From: Seminavis robusta
Taxonomy: Eukaryota; Bacillariophyta; Bacillariophyceae; Naviculales; Naviculaceae
Length of the DNA: 64,000 nucleotides
Assembly (NCBI GenBank): GCA_903772945.1
Contig: CAICTM010000293.1
Location: 1 to 64,000 of the forward strand
Reading direction: 5' to 3'
The translations under genes and the position numbers were made by a program. Positions 44,301 through 55,410 of this stretch are shown here, piece by piece (positions within the stretch are counted from its first letter, which is position 1; each line of letters opens with the position of its first letter). Below the pieces are notes generated by a model. It was not told the DNA's origin. It did no database searches and saw nothing but the letters and a program-made list of their open reading frames with translations.

Positions 44301-44905
44301 TTTCTTCCAACCAATCTGTCTTTCCCCAGGGCTTTAATGACGTCATTGAAGTCCTGTGCTCAGGAGAGACAACTCCCGGCAAGCTGTTGATGCATGTTCT
44401 GCTGTTCTATGGACAGCATTTTGACGCACATGCTACAGCTATTGATATCTCGGGCAAGCATCATCGGGAGATTGCTACTCAATGCCCACCTTACACCCAC
44501 CTCTCACCCTACATCCAACGAAGAAGCGCTGGTAACATTGATCCAGTCACAGGTATGCTGACTGTTGACCCAATCGTTGTTTACGACCCACTCGAGGGCG
44601 CCGAGAACAACAATGTTGCAAGACGGTGCTTCTTGTGGAGTAGTGTGAAGTGGACTTTTGCTCAATCTTACATGACTCTCTCGAGTGCTGTGGAACGAAA
44701 TACAACTCCACCTGGCACGCCCTCAACTGGCACAAAAAATGAAGCGAAAGGTGCCGGTCGCACTACCGACAACAACGCAAGACAGAGCACCAACAATAAT
44801 GCAGTGGAGGGGGCTGCTTGGAACGGGCCTTACAATCCTACCGACAAGGAGAATTTCTTTGATCCTTCTTCTCCTCTGCTGGAGTTGCTGCTCTCGTTCA
44901 AATAG
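38362..44905 (+). CDS. giant noncanonical poly(A) polymerase (TENT4/Trf4-type nucleotidyltransferase)
   Basis: Model: exons 38,362-38,650, 39,187-40,652, 40,768-42,441 and 42,512-44,905, 1,940 aa, all phases consistent. The first intron (536 nt) is long for this window, so translation may instead begin at the ATG at 39,180. Residues 1-1,140 are mostly Asn/Ala/Lys/Ser-rich low complexity with one folded-looking segment around 250-400 (VKEWGVVTLEVQEIVGNVCV). The catalytic module is in the last exon: VELYGSCATLLDLPSSDLDV with the G-S and D-x-D pair, third Asp in GLLKLDITFEG, central domain RRLNEPFSGGLSSYALLLLV, and PAP-associated domain LLMHVLLFYGQHFDAH to VDPIVVYDPLEG. Trf4/PAPD5 enzymes add short tails to nuclear RNAs. 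Insertions of ~100 aa and ~330 aa split the catalytic core. Confidence 0.8.
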
Positions 44906-45588
44906 AAAAAAGTAAACAAGAACCTGAATCTTAGATGCATACAATAATGGCTACCGGCTACCTAAACTAACTTGTTGAATTGTACTTGGCCTTGTACCGT
45001 ATGGTTAGCCTCGAGAGAAGACCGTCCAAATGACACGGATCCATAATCACCCCACAGCTGGCCAGTGTGGTTTGCCGTTTCAAACCTAAGCGGGAGGTTG
45101 CTGTGTGCATCATTTGGAATGGCTCCTCATCATCGTCACCTGGCTTGCCTTGTCAGCACTAGCTAGTTAAAGGCCATACGTACCGGTACTGCAGCCTAAC
45201 CCAAGTACGGTACGGATGGACGCAGACATGACAACTCGTTTGTTCCCCGATTATTTGAGTGAACTTTTGCTTTCAAGATAGAATTTTTAAAAACGCAATT
45301 TCTAAATGAGATGCATGATGCTTGGACGTTTGGTAAATTATTGTGGGTATCTCAGCGACCTCGCAACAAGCTTTTCTTCTTTTCGAACGAAGCAGCAAGT
45401 TCTACGAGGCAGCGTCATTCACCTCACACCATCCAACCAATCTCACACATTTCCAATACCTGGCGCCCCGTGATTACAGTAAATTGTTGATTTGGTGGCT
45501 TTCATGGTTCTGTTACCCTCGACAAATAGCTAGAGAGAATAAGCAGAAAACTCCTGTTTGAACTGTCGCCACCACTGGAATCACGAGA
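44906..45588. other. convergent intergenic region and 3' UTR of the SelS-like gene
   Basis: No gene is seen. The right half is the 3' UTR of the SelS-like gene on the minus strand and is where a SECIS element should lie if that gene is a selenoprotein. I looked for ATGA...AA...GA stem-loops on the minus strand and found no unambiguous one. A TACCGGTA octamer is at 45,181. Confidence 0.45.
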
Positions 45589-46238
45589 CTACGGTCCTCA
45601 CCCTCTTCGAACCTGTCGACGTTGTGGTCTGCAACAATAAAAAACAAAATGGGCGAGGTTGGTAAACCATTACTCAATTCATTCCAACGGGTTGCACATC
45701 AAACCGTCCTTGTGCAAACTGCTGCTTTCTCATTTCTGTCGTCCTCCACACAACTCAACTCACCTGTAGGATGGAGAGGAGAAATTATTCATGGACAAAC
45801 TCTCCGCGCTGCTGGTCGTCGCCTTTGGCTTCTTTGGGATTGGTTTTTTCTTTTTTTCTTGTGGCACGACTTCTTGGCTTGAACTCTTTTCCTTCTGCGC
45901 CTTGATTTTTGCGTCTTGTTCTGCCTGCAGTTGTTGCATTTGTCGCACACGGCGAAGATCGTTATCATAATCTCGAATCTGTTGCGGGTTACGTCGTGTC
46001 TTGGCATCGTCCATGGCCGCCATGACTAATATAAAGGGTCAGTCAAGAAAGAAACAACGGTAGCGTGAGAAACGAACCTTCGAAAGTCTTCGACGAAAAC
46101 AAAAGAAGCATCTATCTACCCACCTCTTGGCTTCAAGTAGAACCAGAGCGCCAACATGAACAGAATTGGCCACGCATTGCTCTTCAAGTAGGCAAAGCCA
46201 TCATTGATGGACCGTATACCTTGGTTGACGGCGTCCAT
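45589..46238 (-). CDS. selenoprotein S (VIMP)-like ER membrane protein, possible Sec codon
   Basis: Three exons on the minus strand: 46,238-46,124, 46,025-45,764 and 45,628-45,589 (phases 1 and 2). N-terminus MDAVNQGIRSINDG, one membrane span (NAWPILFMLALWFYL), then a charged helix (RDYDNDLRRVRQMQQLQAEQ then DAKIKAQKEK) and a Lys/Pro/Ser-rich tail ending MNNFSSPSYRPQRRQVRRG. This is the SelS/VIMP plan: an ER membrane protein linking Derlins to p97/VCP in protein retrotranslocation. After the final Gly the frame reads TGA-GGA-CCG-TAG. Animal SelS and SelK end Gly-Sec-Gly(-x), so the TGA at 45,598-45,600 may encode selenocysteine (138 aa) or simply be the stop (135 aa). No SECIS was recognised by eye. 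Confidence 0.7.
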
Positions 46239-46659
46239 TGTTGTTGCTTGCTATTGTGGAAACCAGTTCGGTGCCTCGGTGGTTTGGAGGTCTCGTGCTC
46301 GTGCTTCTTGCTCCCGGCTTCGGGGGTGGACGGTGGAAACAAGGACGCTGTAAAAAAGAGATAAGTAACGGTACTCAGAGCAAATTGAACAGTCACGCCG
46401 GTCACTAAGCATTAGAAGAGTCACTGGATTGATTTATTCTTGAAAATTTTACCAAAACAAATTTCTTGGGGTCCGTCTGGCCTCCAACCTCTCAAAGCAG
46501 CACTCACTGTTGGCTGGAAGCGGATGGAGAATCAACAAGCCAAGTTGTGTGCGAGAGAGCCTTTCTGCTGTTGTTGTTTGTCTACCTTTGAGCTCTGGGC
46601 ATTACCACCCACGATAGCTTCCAGGATCCGTCTGCGATCAGTTGTTGTTATCCCAAGCA
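46239..46659. other. bidirectional promoter region
   Basis: About 420 bp between the divergent starts of the SelS-like gene and the giant repeat gene. No gene is seen. Confidence 0.5.
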
Positions 46660-49600
46660 ATGGCCGAAGCTCAGAGTCCTTACGTGCCAACGAACGACGA
46701 ACTCAGCGACGAAGTAGCAGACATTCTCATTGAGGTGAGTCGAGTCATCCATTTGACTGGATCTCGGGGTAGGGAAGCGATAGGGAGACCACAATGGTAG
46801 TGGTTGGGAGGAGGAATGGTCATTACAGCGGCTCCATCGTCTACTCGTAGTCCACAAGCCACAACAAACGGAGATTCGAAGCTCTTATTCCCCTATTTCG
46901 TCCGTCCGTCAACCGGTCATCGTACTGTATCTCACTGTTGTGTTTGTTTGCTCTGTATACTGTAGCTGGACAACTCGACTCCTTCGGCAAAGGAAGTCTT
47001 GCAAGCTCTGCTGGAACGCTACACCCATTGGAATGTTCCGGAGCACCGTGTAGCGAAATACGTGGACGAATACAATCTTAGACGAGGTGAGTTTGGACCT
47101 CCGACCGATGATGATGACTCTGTGCGATCCGGGGCCTCTCGAGGGTCAGCTTCAGACGGCGATCGGAGGAGTCGATTCATCGTGAAGGGGGCCAGCTACT
47201 CCATCGGCAAGATTTTGTCTGGGAAATCAAAAGCGGCCAAACAACAGCAAGGAATCACTCGACTTGATCGCCGAAAGATGCACTTTAAAGCTCCTCAGAA
47301 AAGCAGGCCCCGTCGCGGAAGAAGAGGCTCCAATGATTATTCGTCTGATAATTCCACTTCTGACCATGCTGGTGATGATTTTATCACTCCCGCTGTAGGA
47401 AAACCACCACGACAACAAACACAGAGAATGCAACGAGACTCGACAACGGCTGCCGGAGGGCCAAAGAGACCCCAAAGGACGTATAGTACAGACGGCACGG
47501 AGGATCTACTTCGACAAAACAAGCAGCAGCCAGGTGCAGCAGTCAAGGGGGGAGCTAGCGAGACGAATTTTACGACCCCCCTACGGAATAGCTCCTTTGC
47601 AGAGGTCGATACTGACAAGGTCATGAATGGACCTGGCGCCCAAAACAACAATAACAGCAACGCTAGTCTGAACGCAAACGGCGTCGATGACGATGACGAC
47701 GACGACGATGCAGACATTGTAGAAGAGGCAGACAAGAGGAGCAAGTTCATGATGAAGGGTGGCAGCCACTCCATTCAAAAGGTGCTCAAGGGAGAAGCCA
47801 GGGCCAAGAAAGGCTTCTCACGGTTTGATCGACGCAGCATGCAGTTCAAGAAAAAGGCTGTGCCCTCTGCTAGACCCAAAGGTAAAGTTCAAAGGATGGA
47901 AGATGCCAGCGAAGTTTCCGTGTCGGAACGCTCGGGGACCGAAAGGTCGGCGTCGGAGAAACCTTCTGTAGGCGGCGACGTGCTGGATTCACTAGGTGAT
48001 AGCTACAGTGAGAACGTTGAAGTTGAATTCGAGTTCAATAGCGACGATGACGAGGAGTTCGTAGCAGAGGTCGAACGACGCAGCAAATTCATCGCAAAGG
48101 GTGGAACTCATTCCATCCAGAAAGTACTCAAGGGGGAAGCGAGGTCGGGAAAGAAGTCTGGTCCTTCTCGTATCAACCGACGAAACATTTCCTCCAAAGA
48201 TGACGACGACAACAACAATGCCGATGATCCTGACGATCAATCCAAACCACGGCCTGCACCGCCGATGAGATCCATTAGTGTTGACTCTACCGATTCACAA
48301 ATAGAAGAAGAGGCCGGCAGAAGAAGCCGATTCATGATCAAGGGAGCTAGTCATTCTATTCGCAATCTACTGTCCGGAAAGGCGAAGAAAGAAAAGAGAG
48401 GCTCCACTTTGGATCGGAGAAAGTTACACTTCAAACACGAATCCGATGCCGTCCATTCCACCGATCAATCGCGACCGAAGCCTCAAGAGATGAACGAAGC
48501 GAGATTAAAGGCCGAAGAGGAGGCAAGAGAGCGAGCGGCTGCACGGAAAAAGAACAAATTCGGCAGGCCCAAGCGACCACAACGAAACATTAGCATACAA
48601 CCCGACGACGAACCAAGCAGCTCCCATGCGAATGACTCCGATGTAGCCTTGGAGGCGGAAGCAGATCGCCGGTCACTCATGTTCAAAGGAGGCAGCCATT
48701 CCATTCGAAATCTCTTTGCCGGCAAGGGCAAGAAGAAAGACGGTGGGGGCATCAACCGATTCAACCGTCGTAAAATGCATTTCAAAAAGGAATCACAAGC
48801 CGTACATTCCACGGAAAAACCTCGGTTGAAACCGGAGGAAATCAACAGGAGGCATCGAGAAGAGGCAGCACGTCTTCGCGCGGAAGCTACTAGCGCGAAG
48901 AAGCGCGAACCCGACAACGAAGTACCCGAGCCACCCAATCAAAGCAGCGGCAGTGAAAAAACTAAAGCGCAAGAGCTGCACGGAGAGCCTTCTGAGAGGG
49001 AACCAACAGAAGAGCCAGAAGACGATGGCTTGGACACTGATGATGACATCCTTGAGGAGGCTGACAAGAGGAGCAAGTTCATGATGAAAGGTGGTAGTCA
49101 TTCCATCCAGAAAGTCCTTCGAGGGGAAGCCAGAAAACCGAAGTCCACTGTTACTCGGTTTGACAGACGGAAAATGCATTTCAAAAAGGAGTCTGAAGCT
49201 ATCCATAGCCATGACCATGAGCAACAACAGACGGCAGCAACTGAAGAGATGGTTGATGACAGCATGCCTGACAACAGTGCTGCTGATTTGGATACGGATG
49301 ATGACATCATTGAAGAAGCTGACAAGAGAAGCAAATTCATGATGAAAGGCGGCAGCCATTCCATTCAGAAGGTACTACGAGGGGAAGCCCGATCCAAGAA
49401 GGGAGTCAATAGATTTGACAGGCGGAAGATGCATTTCAAGAAAGAGTCCAAGGCAATTCACTGTCATGATCAAGAACAGCAACAGACCGCAACTACCGAA
49501 GAGATGGGCGATGACAGCATGGCTGACAACAGTGCTTTGGACTTGGACACTGATGACGATATCATTGAGGAGGCCGACAAGAGAAGTAAGTTCATGATGA

Positions 49601-52600
49601 AGGGTGGTAGCCACTCCATCCAAAAGGTCCTCCGAGGAGAAGCCAGGAAACCGAAGGCCACTGTCACTCGGTTTGACAGACGGAAGATGCATTTCAAGAA
49701 GGAATCAGAGGCAGTGCATAGTCATGACCATGAACAGCAACAGACGGCAACGGCAACAACTGAAGAGATGCTTGATGACAGCATGCTTGACAACAGTGGT
49801 GCCGACTTTGACACGGACGATGACATTATTGAAGAGGCAGACAAGAGAAGCAAGTTCATGATGAAAGGAGGAAGCCACTCCATTCAGAAGGTTCTGCGAG
49901 GAGAAGCCAGAGCCAAGAAGGGTGTCACCCGATTTGATAGACGGAAGATGCATTTCAAGAAGGAGTCCCAGGCAATTCATAGCCACGACCATGACGAGCA
50001 ACACCAATCAGAAGGCCATGGCAAGTCTCTTCCTGCGACCAGCAATCCGTTTACAGTTGTTCCTCCTGGCTGGACAATAACTCCGGACCCCAGTGACGGC
50101 CGGCTCTTCTATTTGGAAACAGCCACTGGCAGAAGATCATGGACTCATCCTCATGCTCCGGCTCAACTTAGTGAAATGGTCGATGACAGCATGGTTGACA
50201 ATAGCATGGTTGACTACAGCGCTGCCGATGTGGATACAGACGATGACATAATCGAGGAAGCTGACAAGAGAAGTAAGTTCATGATGAAAGGTGGCAGTCA
50301 CTCAATCCAGAAGGTACTTCGAGGAGAAGCCAGGTCGAAGAAGAAAGCTGCTGTCACTCGTTTCGACAGAAGGAACTTCCAGAAAAAGTCACCAGCTGTC
50401 CGTAGACAGGGCCATGACAGACAGGAGCCGCAGGAGATGGTAGATGACAGCATGGCAGACAACAGCGGTGCTGATACTGCTGACATGGATACTGATGACG
50501 ACATCATTGAAGAGGCTGACAAGAGGAGCAAGTTTATGATGAAGGGAGGCAGCTACTCCATTCAGAAAGTCCTTCGAGGGGAAGCCCGGGCGAAGAAGGG
50601 TGTCACCCGATTTGATAGACGGAAGATGCATTTCAAGAAGGAATCAGAGGCAGTTCATTGTCATGATGATGACCAGCAGCACCTTGCTGCAGGCCAAAGT
50701 CAGGAAATGACTGATAGTAGCATGGCAGACAACAGTGCTGCAGATGTTGACACGGACGATGATATCATTGAAGAGGCTGATAAAAGGAGCAAGTTCATGA
50801 TGAAGGGAGGCAGCCACTCCATCCAAAAGGTGCTTCGAGGAGAAGCCAGGAAACCGAAGGGAGCTACAGTCAACCGCTTCGACCGTCGAAAGATGCACTT
50901 TAAGAAGGAGTCTGCAGCTGTTCACAGCCATGACAATGACCGAAAGAGCCCCAGAACGCGCCAGCCAGAAGTGATGGCTGATAGTAGCATGGTAGACAGT
51001 GTTGGCGACAGCAGTGCTGCCGATGTGGAAGATGCTGGATTTGACACCGATGATGACATCATTGAGGAAGCTGACAAGAGGAGCAAGTTCATGATGAAGG
51101 GAGGTAGTCATTCCATCCAAAAGGTCCTTCGTGGTGAAGCCAGGAAGCCGAAGTCCACAGTCACTCGCTTTGACAGGCGGAAGATGCATTTCAAGAAGGA
51201 ATCTGAAGCTGTTCATTGTCATGATCATGACGGGCAGGCGGCTGCTAAACACCAGGAAGAAGAAATGGTTGATGATAGCTTGGCTGACAACAGTGCCGCT
51301 GATACTGCTGAGATGGACACAGATGATGACATCATTGAAGAGGCCGATAAAAGGAGCAAGTTCATGATGAAGGGAGGCAGCCACTCCATTCAAAAGGTGC
51401 TTCGAGGGGAAGCCAGGAAACCGAAGGGAGCTACAGTCAACCGCTTCGACCGTCGAAAGATGCATTTCAAAAAGGAGTCCGAAGCAATCCATAGCCATGA
51501 CCACGACCCCCCTGCTGGCGGAGCCAAACCAAGAGGCCAAACAACGACACAGAGTCAACCAAGAAGGGAGGTACCCAGCCTGCTATCACCATACCAGAAT
51601 CAGCAAATTCGGCAGATCCAAGCCCAGCGAAGGACTGGAAGCTCTCCAACAAGGAGTGCTCCAGCGCCAAGGGCTGTGGCCCAGCCTAAGGAAATGACAG
51701 ACAGCAGTGGTGATGATTACGATACTGACGACGACATTCTTGAAGAGGCCGATAAAAGGAGCAAGTTCATGATGAAAGGAGGAAGTCATTCAATCCAAAA
51801 GGTGCTTCGCGGGGAAGCCCGGAAACCGAAGGGAACTACAGTCAACCGCTTTGACCGTCGTAAGATGCACTTTAAAAAGGAGTCGGAAGCCATCCACAGC
51901 CATGATCATGACAGAGAACAACCCAGAACCCGGAATACTGATAAAGAGATGGTTGACAACAGTGCTGCTGATGTGGAAGATGCAGAGTACGACACTGATG
52001 ATGATATCGTCGAAGAAGCTGACCGAAGAAGCAAGTTCATGATGAAAGGAGGCAGCCACTCCATTCAGAAGGTGCTACGAGGAGAAGCACGTGCGAAGAA
52101 GGGACCTACAGTGACTCGATTTGATCGCAGAAAGATGCATTTCAAGAAAGAATCGGAAGCCATCCACAGCCATGACCATGACAGAGATGAGCCCAGAACC
52201 CACCAGACCAAGGGAGAGATGGTCGATGACAGTGATGAAGAAGATGCAGAGTATGATACCGATGATGATATCATTGAGGAAGCTGACCGTAGAAGCAAGT
52301 TCATGATGAAAGGAGGGAGTCACTCCATTCAAAAGGTGCTTAGAGGGGAAGCCCGGAAACCGAAGGAAACCACTGTCAATCGCTTTGACAGAAGGAAGAT
52401 GCATTTCAATCGTGATAGTGCCAGTCAGGAGTTCCAAGCTGCTTCTGCAGCAGACGAGCGTCCCAGGCCTCCACCAAGGCCATCTCCGGAGTCGAATGAG
52501 AACCCTCTGGATGGTGGTGTTGATTATGAAGAAAATGATTTGGATGCCAGTATGCAATTTGATGAGGATGATGCGGATATTATTGAGGAAGCCGACAGGA

Positions 52601-54607
52601 GAAGCAAGTTCATGACGAAAGGAGGAAGTCATTCCATCCAAAAGGTGCTTCGCGGGGAAGCCCGGAAACCAAAGGGAACCACCGTCACTCGCTTTGACCG
52701 CCGCAAGATGCATTTCAAGAAGGAGTCAGAAGCCATCCACAGCCATGATAACGACCCGAAGGTGCCTGGGAATGCTCCGGTTGGGTCAAACCCGGATCAT
52801 GATGGGGAAATGGCCCGCCAGGCCCCAAAAGATCATGCGATTCATCGCCCAATGAGGAAGTCCAGCGCTGAGATCACCAGCAGCACTGAAGCTGCGAATG
52901 TGCCCTTCAAGAGAGAGGATGACAGCGAGGAATTTGACGAGGAGGAGCTTGAGCTCCTGGCACAAGCTGAATCAGACCCACGAAAGCAGATGATGCTGAA
53001 GGGTGCGAGCCATTCCATTCGAAACATCTTTTCTGGAAAAGCCAAGAAAGAGAAGAAGGCTGCTGCTGGAATGGCAAGAAGAACGTCACAACTGAAGAGT
53101 GCATCTATCGGCAGAGGATTGGTTGACGAATCTGAGCGAACCGACAATGTTGTTGCCGTGGTGGACGAGCCATCATCGCCCATGCCCGATGATAGCATAG
53201 CTCGGGACGACGAAGAAAAGGTGGATAGAAGAAGCAGGTTCACACTCAAGGGCGCGAGCAATTCCATTCGAAACTTACTGGGACGCAAGTCAGGGAAAAA
53301 GGAAAAGCCCATGGATGCGGAGATTGCACGACTACGCGCGAGCAACGCGGGACCCGGAAGCAGTGAGGTCCTCGGGGATGAGTCAACCAGGAGCATGAAG
53401 AAGAAGAAAGAAGCAATTAACCGATTTGACCGGCGAAAGATCAAGGTGGAGCAAGGCGCTGGGTCGCAGAGCTCGGTGAGGTCGTCTTTGAATGCCCCGA
53501 GGGCACCGAGCCGGAGCTTCGATAACGATCCGCCAAGTGCGCCAGGCAGGAGCGTTGACAAGGACTCGCCTAAACCTCCAAGTCGAAGCGCCGACGATGA
53601 GCCCGACGAGCAAACTTCACCCAAAAATCTCCTTGACGAAGAGTCAGATCTTGATCTTGATCTCGATGATGAGGATGCTGACATCTTGGAAGAAGCTGAC
53701 AAGAGGAGCAAATTCATTTCGAAGGGAGGTAGCTATTCGATCCAAAAAGTATTGAAGGGGGAAGCCAGGGTAAAGAAGGGCGTGTCCAGGTTTGACAGGC
53801 GGAAAATGCACTTCAAAAAAGAATCTGAGGCAATTCACAGTCACGATCATGATCAAGAAGAGACCTCAGACCGTGGACTAGCAACTCCGCCGCCTTCCGG
53901 AGGAGGGCCAGAGATGTCAGATAACAGTAGCGCATCCAATGCGAAGATGCCGTCGCGAAGGGTCAGCGATGGAATGGAGGATGAAACTTCAGGTAAGTCG
54001 TTTTGATGTTGATTTTGTTTCAGTGAAAATGTGCTCTCAAACTGCATTATTTTGTGCATTAGACGACGCAGACATGAGTATGGATGTGCCTCTAAGCGCC
54101 AATAGAGATGCCCCTCTTGGCGCCGGTTTCAAAAAGAGAACTTCCAGAATGAAAGCGATACCAGTGAAAGGTGCTGCAAAGCCAGCACCCAAAAGCGCAG
54201 TGAAAACTTCAGAGGGTGAACACATCGACTCGACGCAGGAAAGCACGGTCGACCTGACCCCGAGCGCAAGACAAGATGTCAAAGTCGATGATGAGATCGA
54301 GGGGGAAGACGACACAGAGTCAGGTGATGGTGACCGTCGAAAGCGTTTTACTCTGAAGGGCGCCAGCCATTCCATCAAGAAGGTGCTTTCGGGCAAAGCA
54401 CGGGCGAAGAAAGAAAGTGGTGTGTCTCGGCTTGATCGTCGACGCATTCATCTCAAGAGTAAATCGACGCCGAAAGCTGGTTTGGATTCGAAATCTCCTG
54501 GTAAGTATGGGTGTTGCTTGGATCAAACGGCTTTGCAGAAGAGTGATGTTTTTTCTGATGGATTTGTTCTGCCTATTCTATTCCACTTGAAAACAGGTGG
54601 CAAGTAA
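46660..54607 (+). CDS. giant repeat protein: ~22 copies of an RSKFMMKGGSHSIQKVLRGEA repeat plus a WW domain
   Basis: Four exons: 46,660-46,734, 46,966-53,992, 54,063-54,500 and an 11-nt terminal exon 54,597-54,607 (phases 0, 1, 1), 2,516 aa. The N-terminus (~1-60) is a small domain (DELSDEVADILIELDNSTPS ... WNVPEHRVAKYVDEYN) shared with the next gene. Then come about 22 repeats: acidic lead DTDDDIIEEAD, basic core KRSKFMMKGGSHSIQKVLRG, linker, RFDRRKMHFKKES and, in the central copies, a His/Asp end (HSHDHD). Copies 6-18 are near-identical; the first five and last four are diverged (for example KGASHSIRNLLSGKAKKEK). A WW domain (PPGWTITPDPSDGRLFYLET then ATGRRSWTHP) lies between repeats 9 and 10. 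No signal peptide or membrane span. Function unknown; the basic helix-like core suggests binding to membrane, nucleic acid or an acidic partner. Confidence 0.8.
47150..54480 (+). repeat. in-gene tandem repeat array, ~22 units of ~230-450 bp
   Basis: DNA counterpart of the protein repeats. Units from about 49,020 to 52,790 are highly similar at the nucleotide level (blocks such as AAGTTCATGATGAAGGGAGG and AGACGGAAGATGCATTTCAA recur), pointing to recent unequal crossing-over or gene conversion; outer units are older. Long minus-strand frames in this span are mirror shadows. Copy number is likely to vary between alleles and is prone to assembly collapse. Confidence 0.9.
50062..50160 (+). other. 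WW domain inserted between repeats 9 and 10
   Basis: Encodes PPGWTITPDPSDGRLFYLET followed by ATGRRSWTHPHAP, with both signature Trp residues, the central aromatic pair (F-Y) and the final Pro. WW domains bind Pro-rich or phospho-Ser/Thr-Pro peptides. It is the only recognisable domain inside the array. Confidence 0.85.
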
Positions 54608-55410
54608 CAGAAGACCCAACAACGGAACTATAATGTCAATGGAAGCAATAGAATTTGTAGAAACTGAATGCATCCGTGATGTATCTTGGCGGCTGGTGTT
54701 TCCGGCTTGTCGGTACTTGCCTGCCGACACGCCGATGTGACCAGTCTGCCTGGATTTGTAAGGGCTACATAATAACTGTAAAGCCTGTTTGCTAGAATCT
54801 TTTGCGATATTGCCTGAACCTAGCTAGCTACCGGTACTGAGCTACGAGAAGTAGTTGGGGCCACCACGAGCTAGCTAGCCAGGACGTCATTTCGTTGGCC
54901 CGGACCAGAGATGTATCTAGCTAGCTAGCTATTACCGAGGGTTTGGACTGCCTTTTGTTAAAGCTACACATATATGTCTCTGTGGATCCAGCAAAGCCCC
55001 GTTACTATCATATTGCCAGTTCCTTGCTTTCGTGTCAATTGAAGAGCATGTGGCCAACCAAGATCTGGCTGGCTGTGTGGATAGAAGCGTTGAGCCCCAC
55101 AAAAGAGACATTCGACCCATTCGAGTGAAAAAGAATGGCATCGATTTTTCTCACGAAACCCCACACATGCAAGCTCCCGCTATCCATACCGTACCGCAGC
55201 TGTGCGCTTCCAACGCTGTTGCATTCCTTGGCATGTTAAAAGGGGAGTACGATAGTTACACAATTGATCCAACCAGAGACGGGGTCAAGCTGCAGCAGAG
55301 TTGGACCTTGTGTGGGTTAGCCTTCTACTTACTTGCTAGCTAGCAGGGTATGCTACCCAGAAGTCATTTCTAAGAATTGAACTATTTGAGGCATAAGCTT
55401 TGGTGGCAAA
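54608..55410. other. intergenic region with AGCT/CTAG runs
   Basis: 800 bp without a credible gene. CTAGCTAGCTA-type runs lie near 54,822, 54,870, 54,917 and 55,335, with a TACCGGTA octamer at 54,829. A + frame at 55,032-55,343 has no coding character. Confidence 0.5.

Noticed and set aside
45300-45588. Possible SECIS stem-loops (ATGA motifs on the minus strand near 45,414 and 45,502)
   Set aside because: Neither has a pairing 3' arm with GA at the right distance by eye; not listed as a feature.
48483-53717. Many long minus-strand frames across the giant gene
   Set aside because: They repeat with the array's period and are mirror images of the sense repeats.
46999-54006. Regular repeats considered as a CRISPR array or satellite
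   Set aside because: Units are ~230-450 bp, in frame and protein-coding, with selection visible on the protein; not CRISPR.
55032-55343. 103-codon + strand frame
   Set aside because: No conserved motif, lies in DNA full of AGCT/CTAG runs, and has no splice context.
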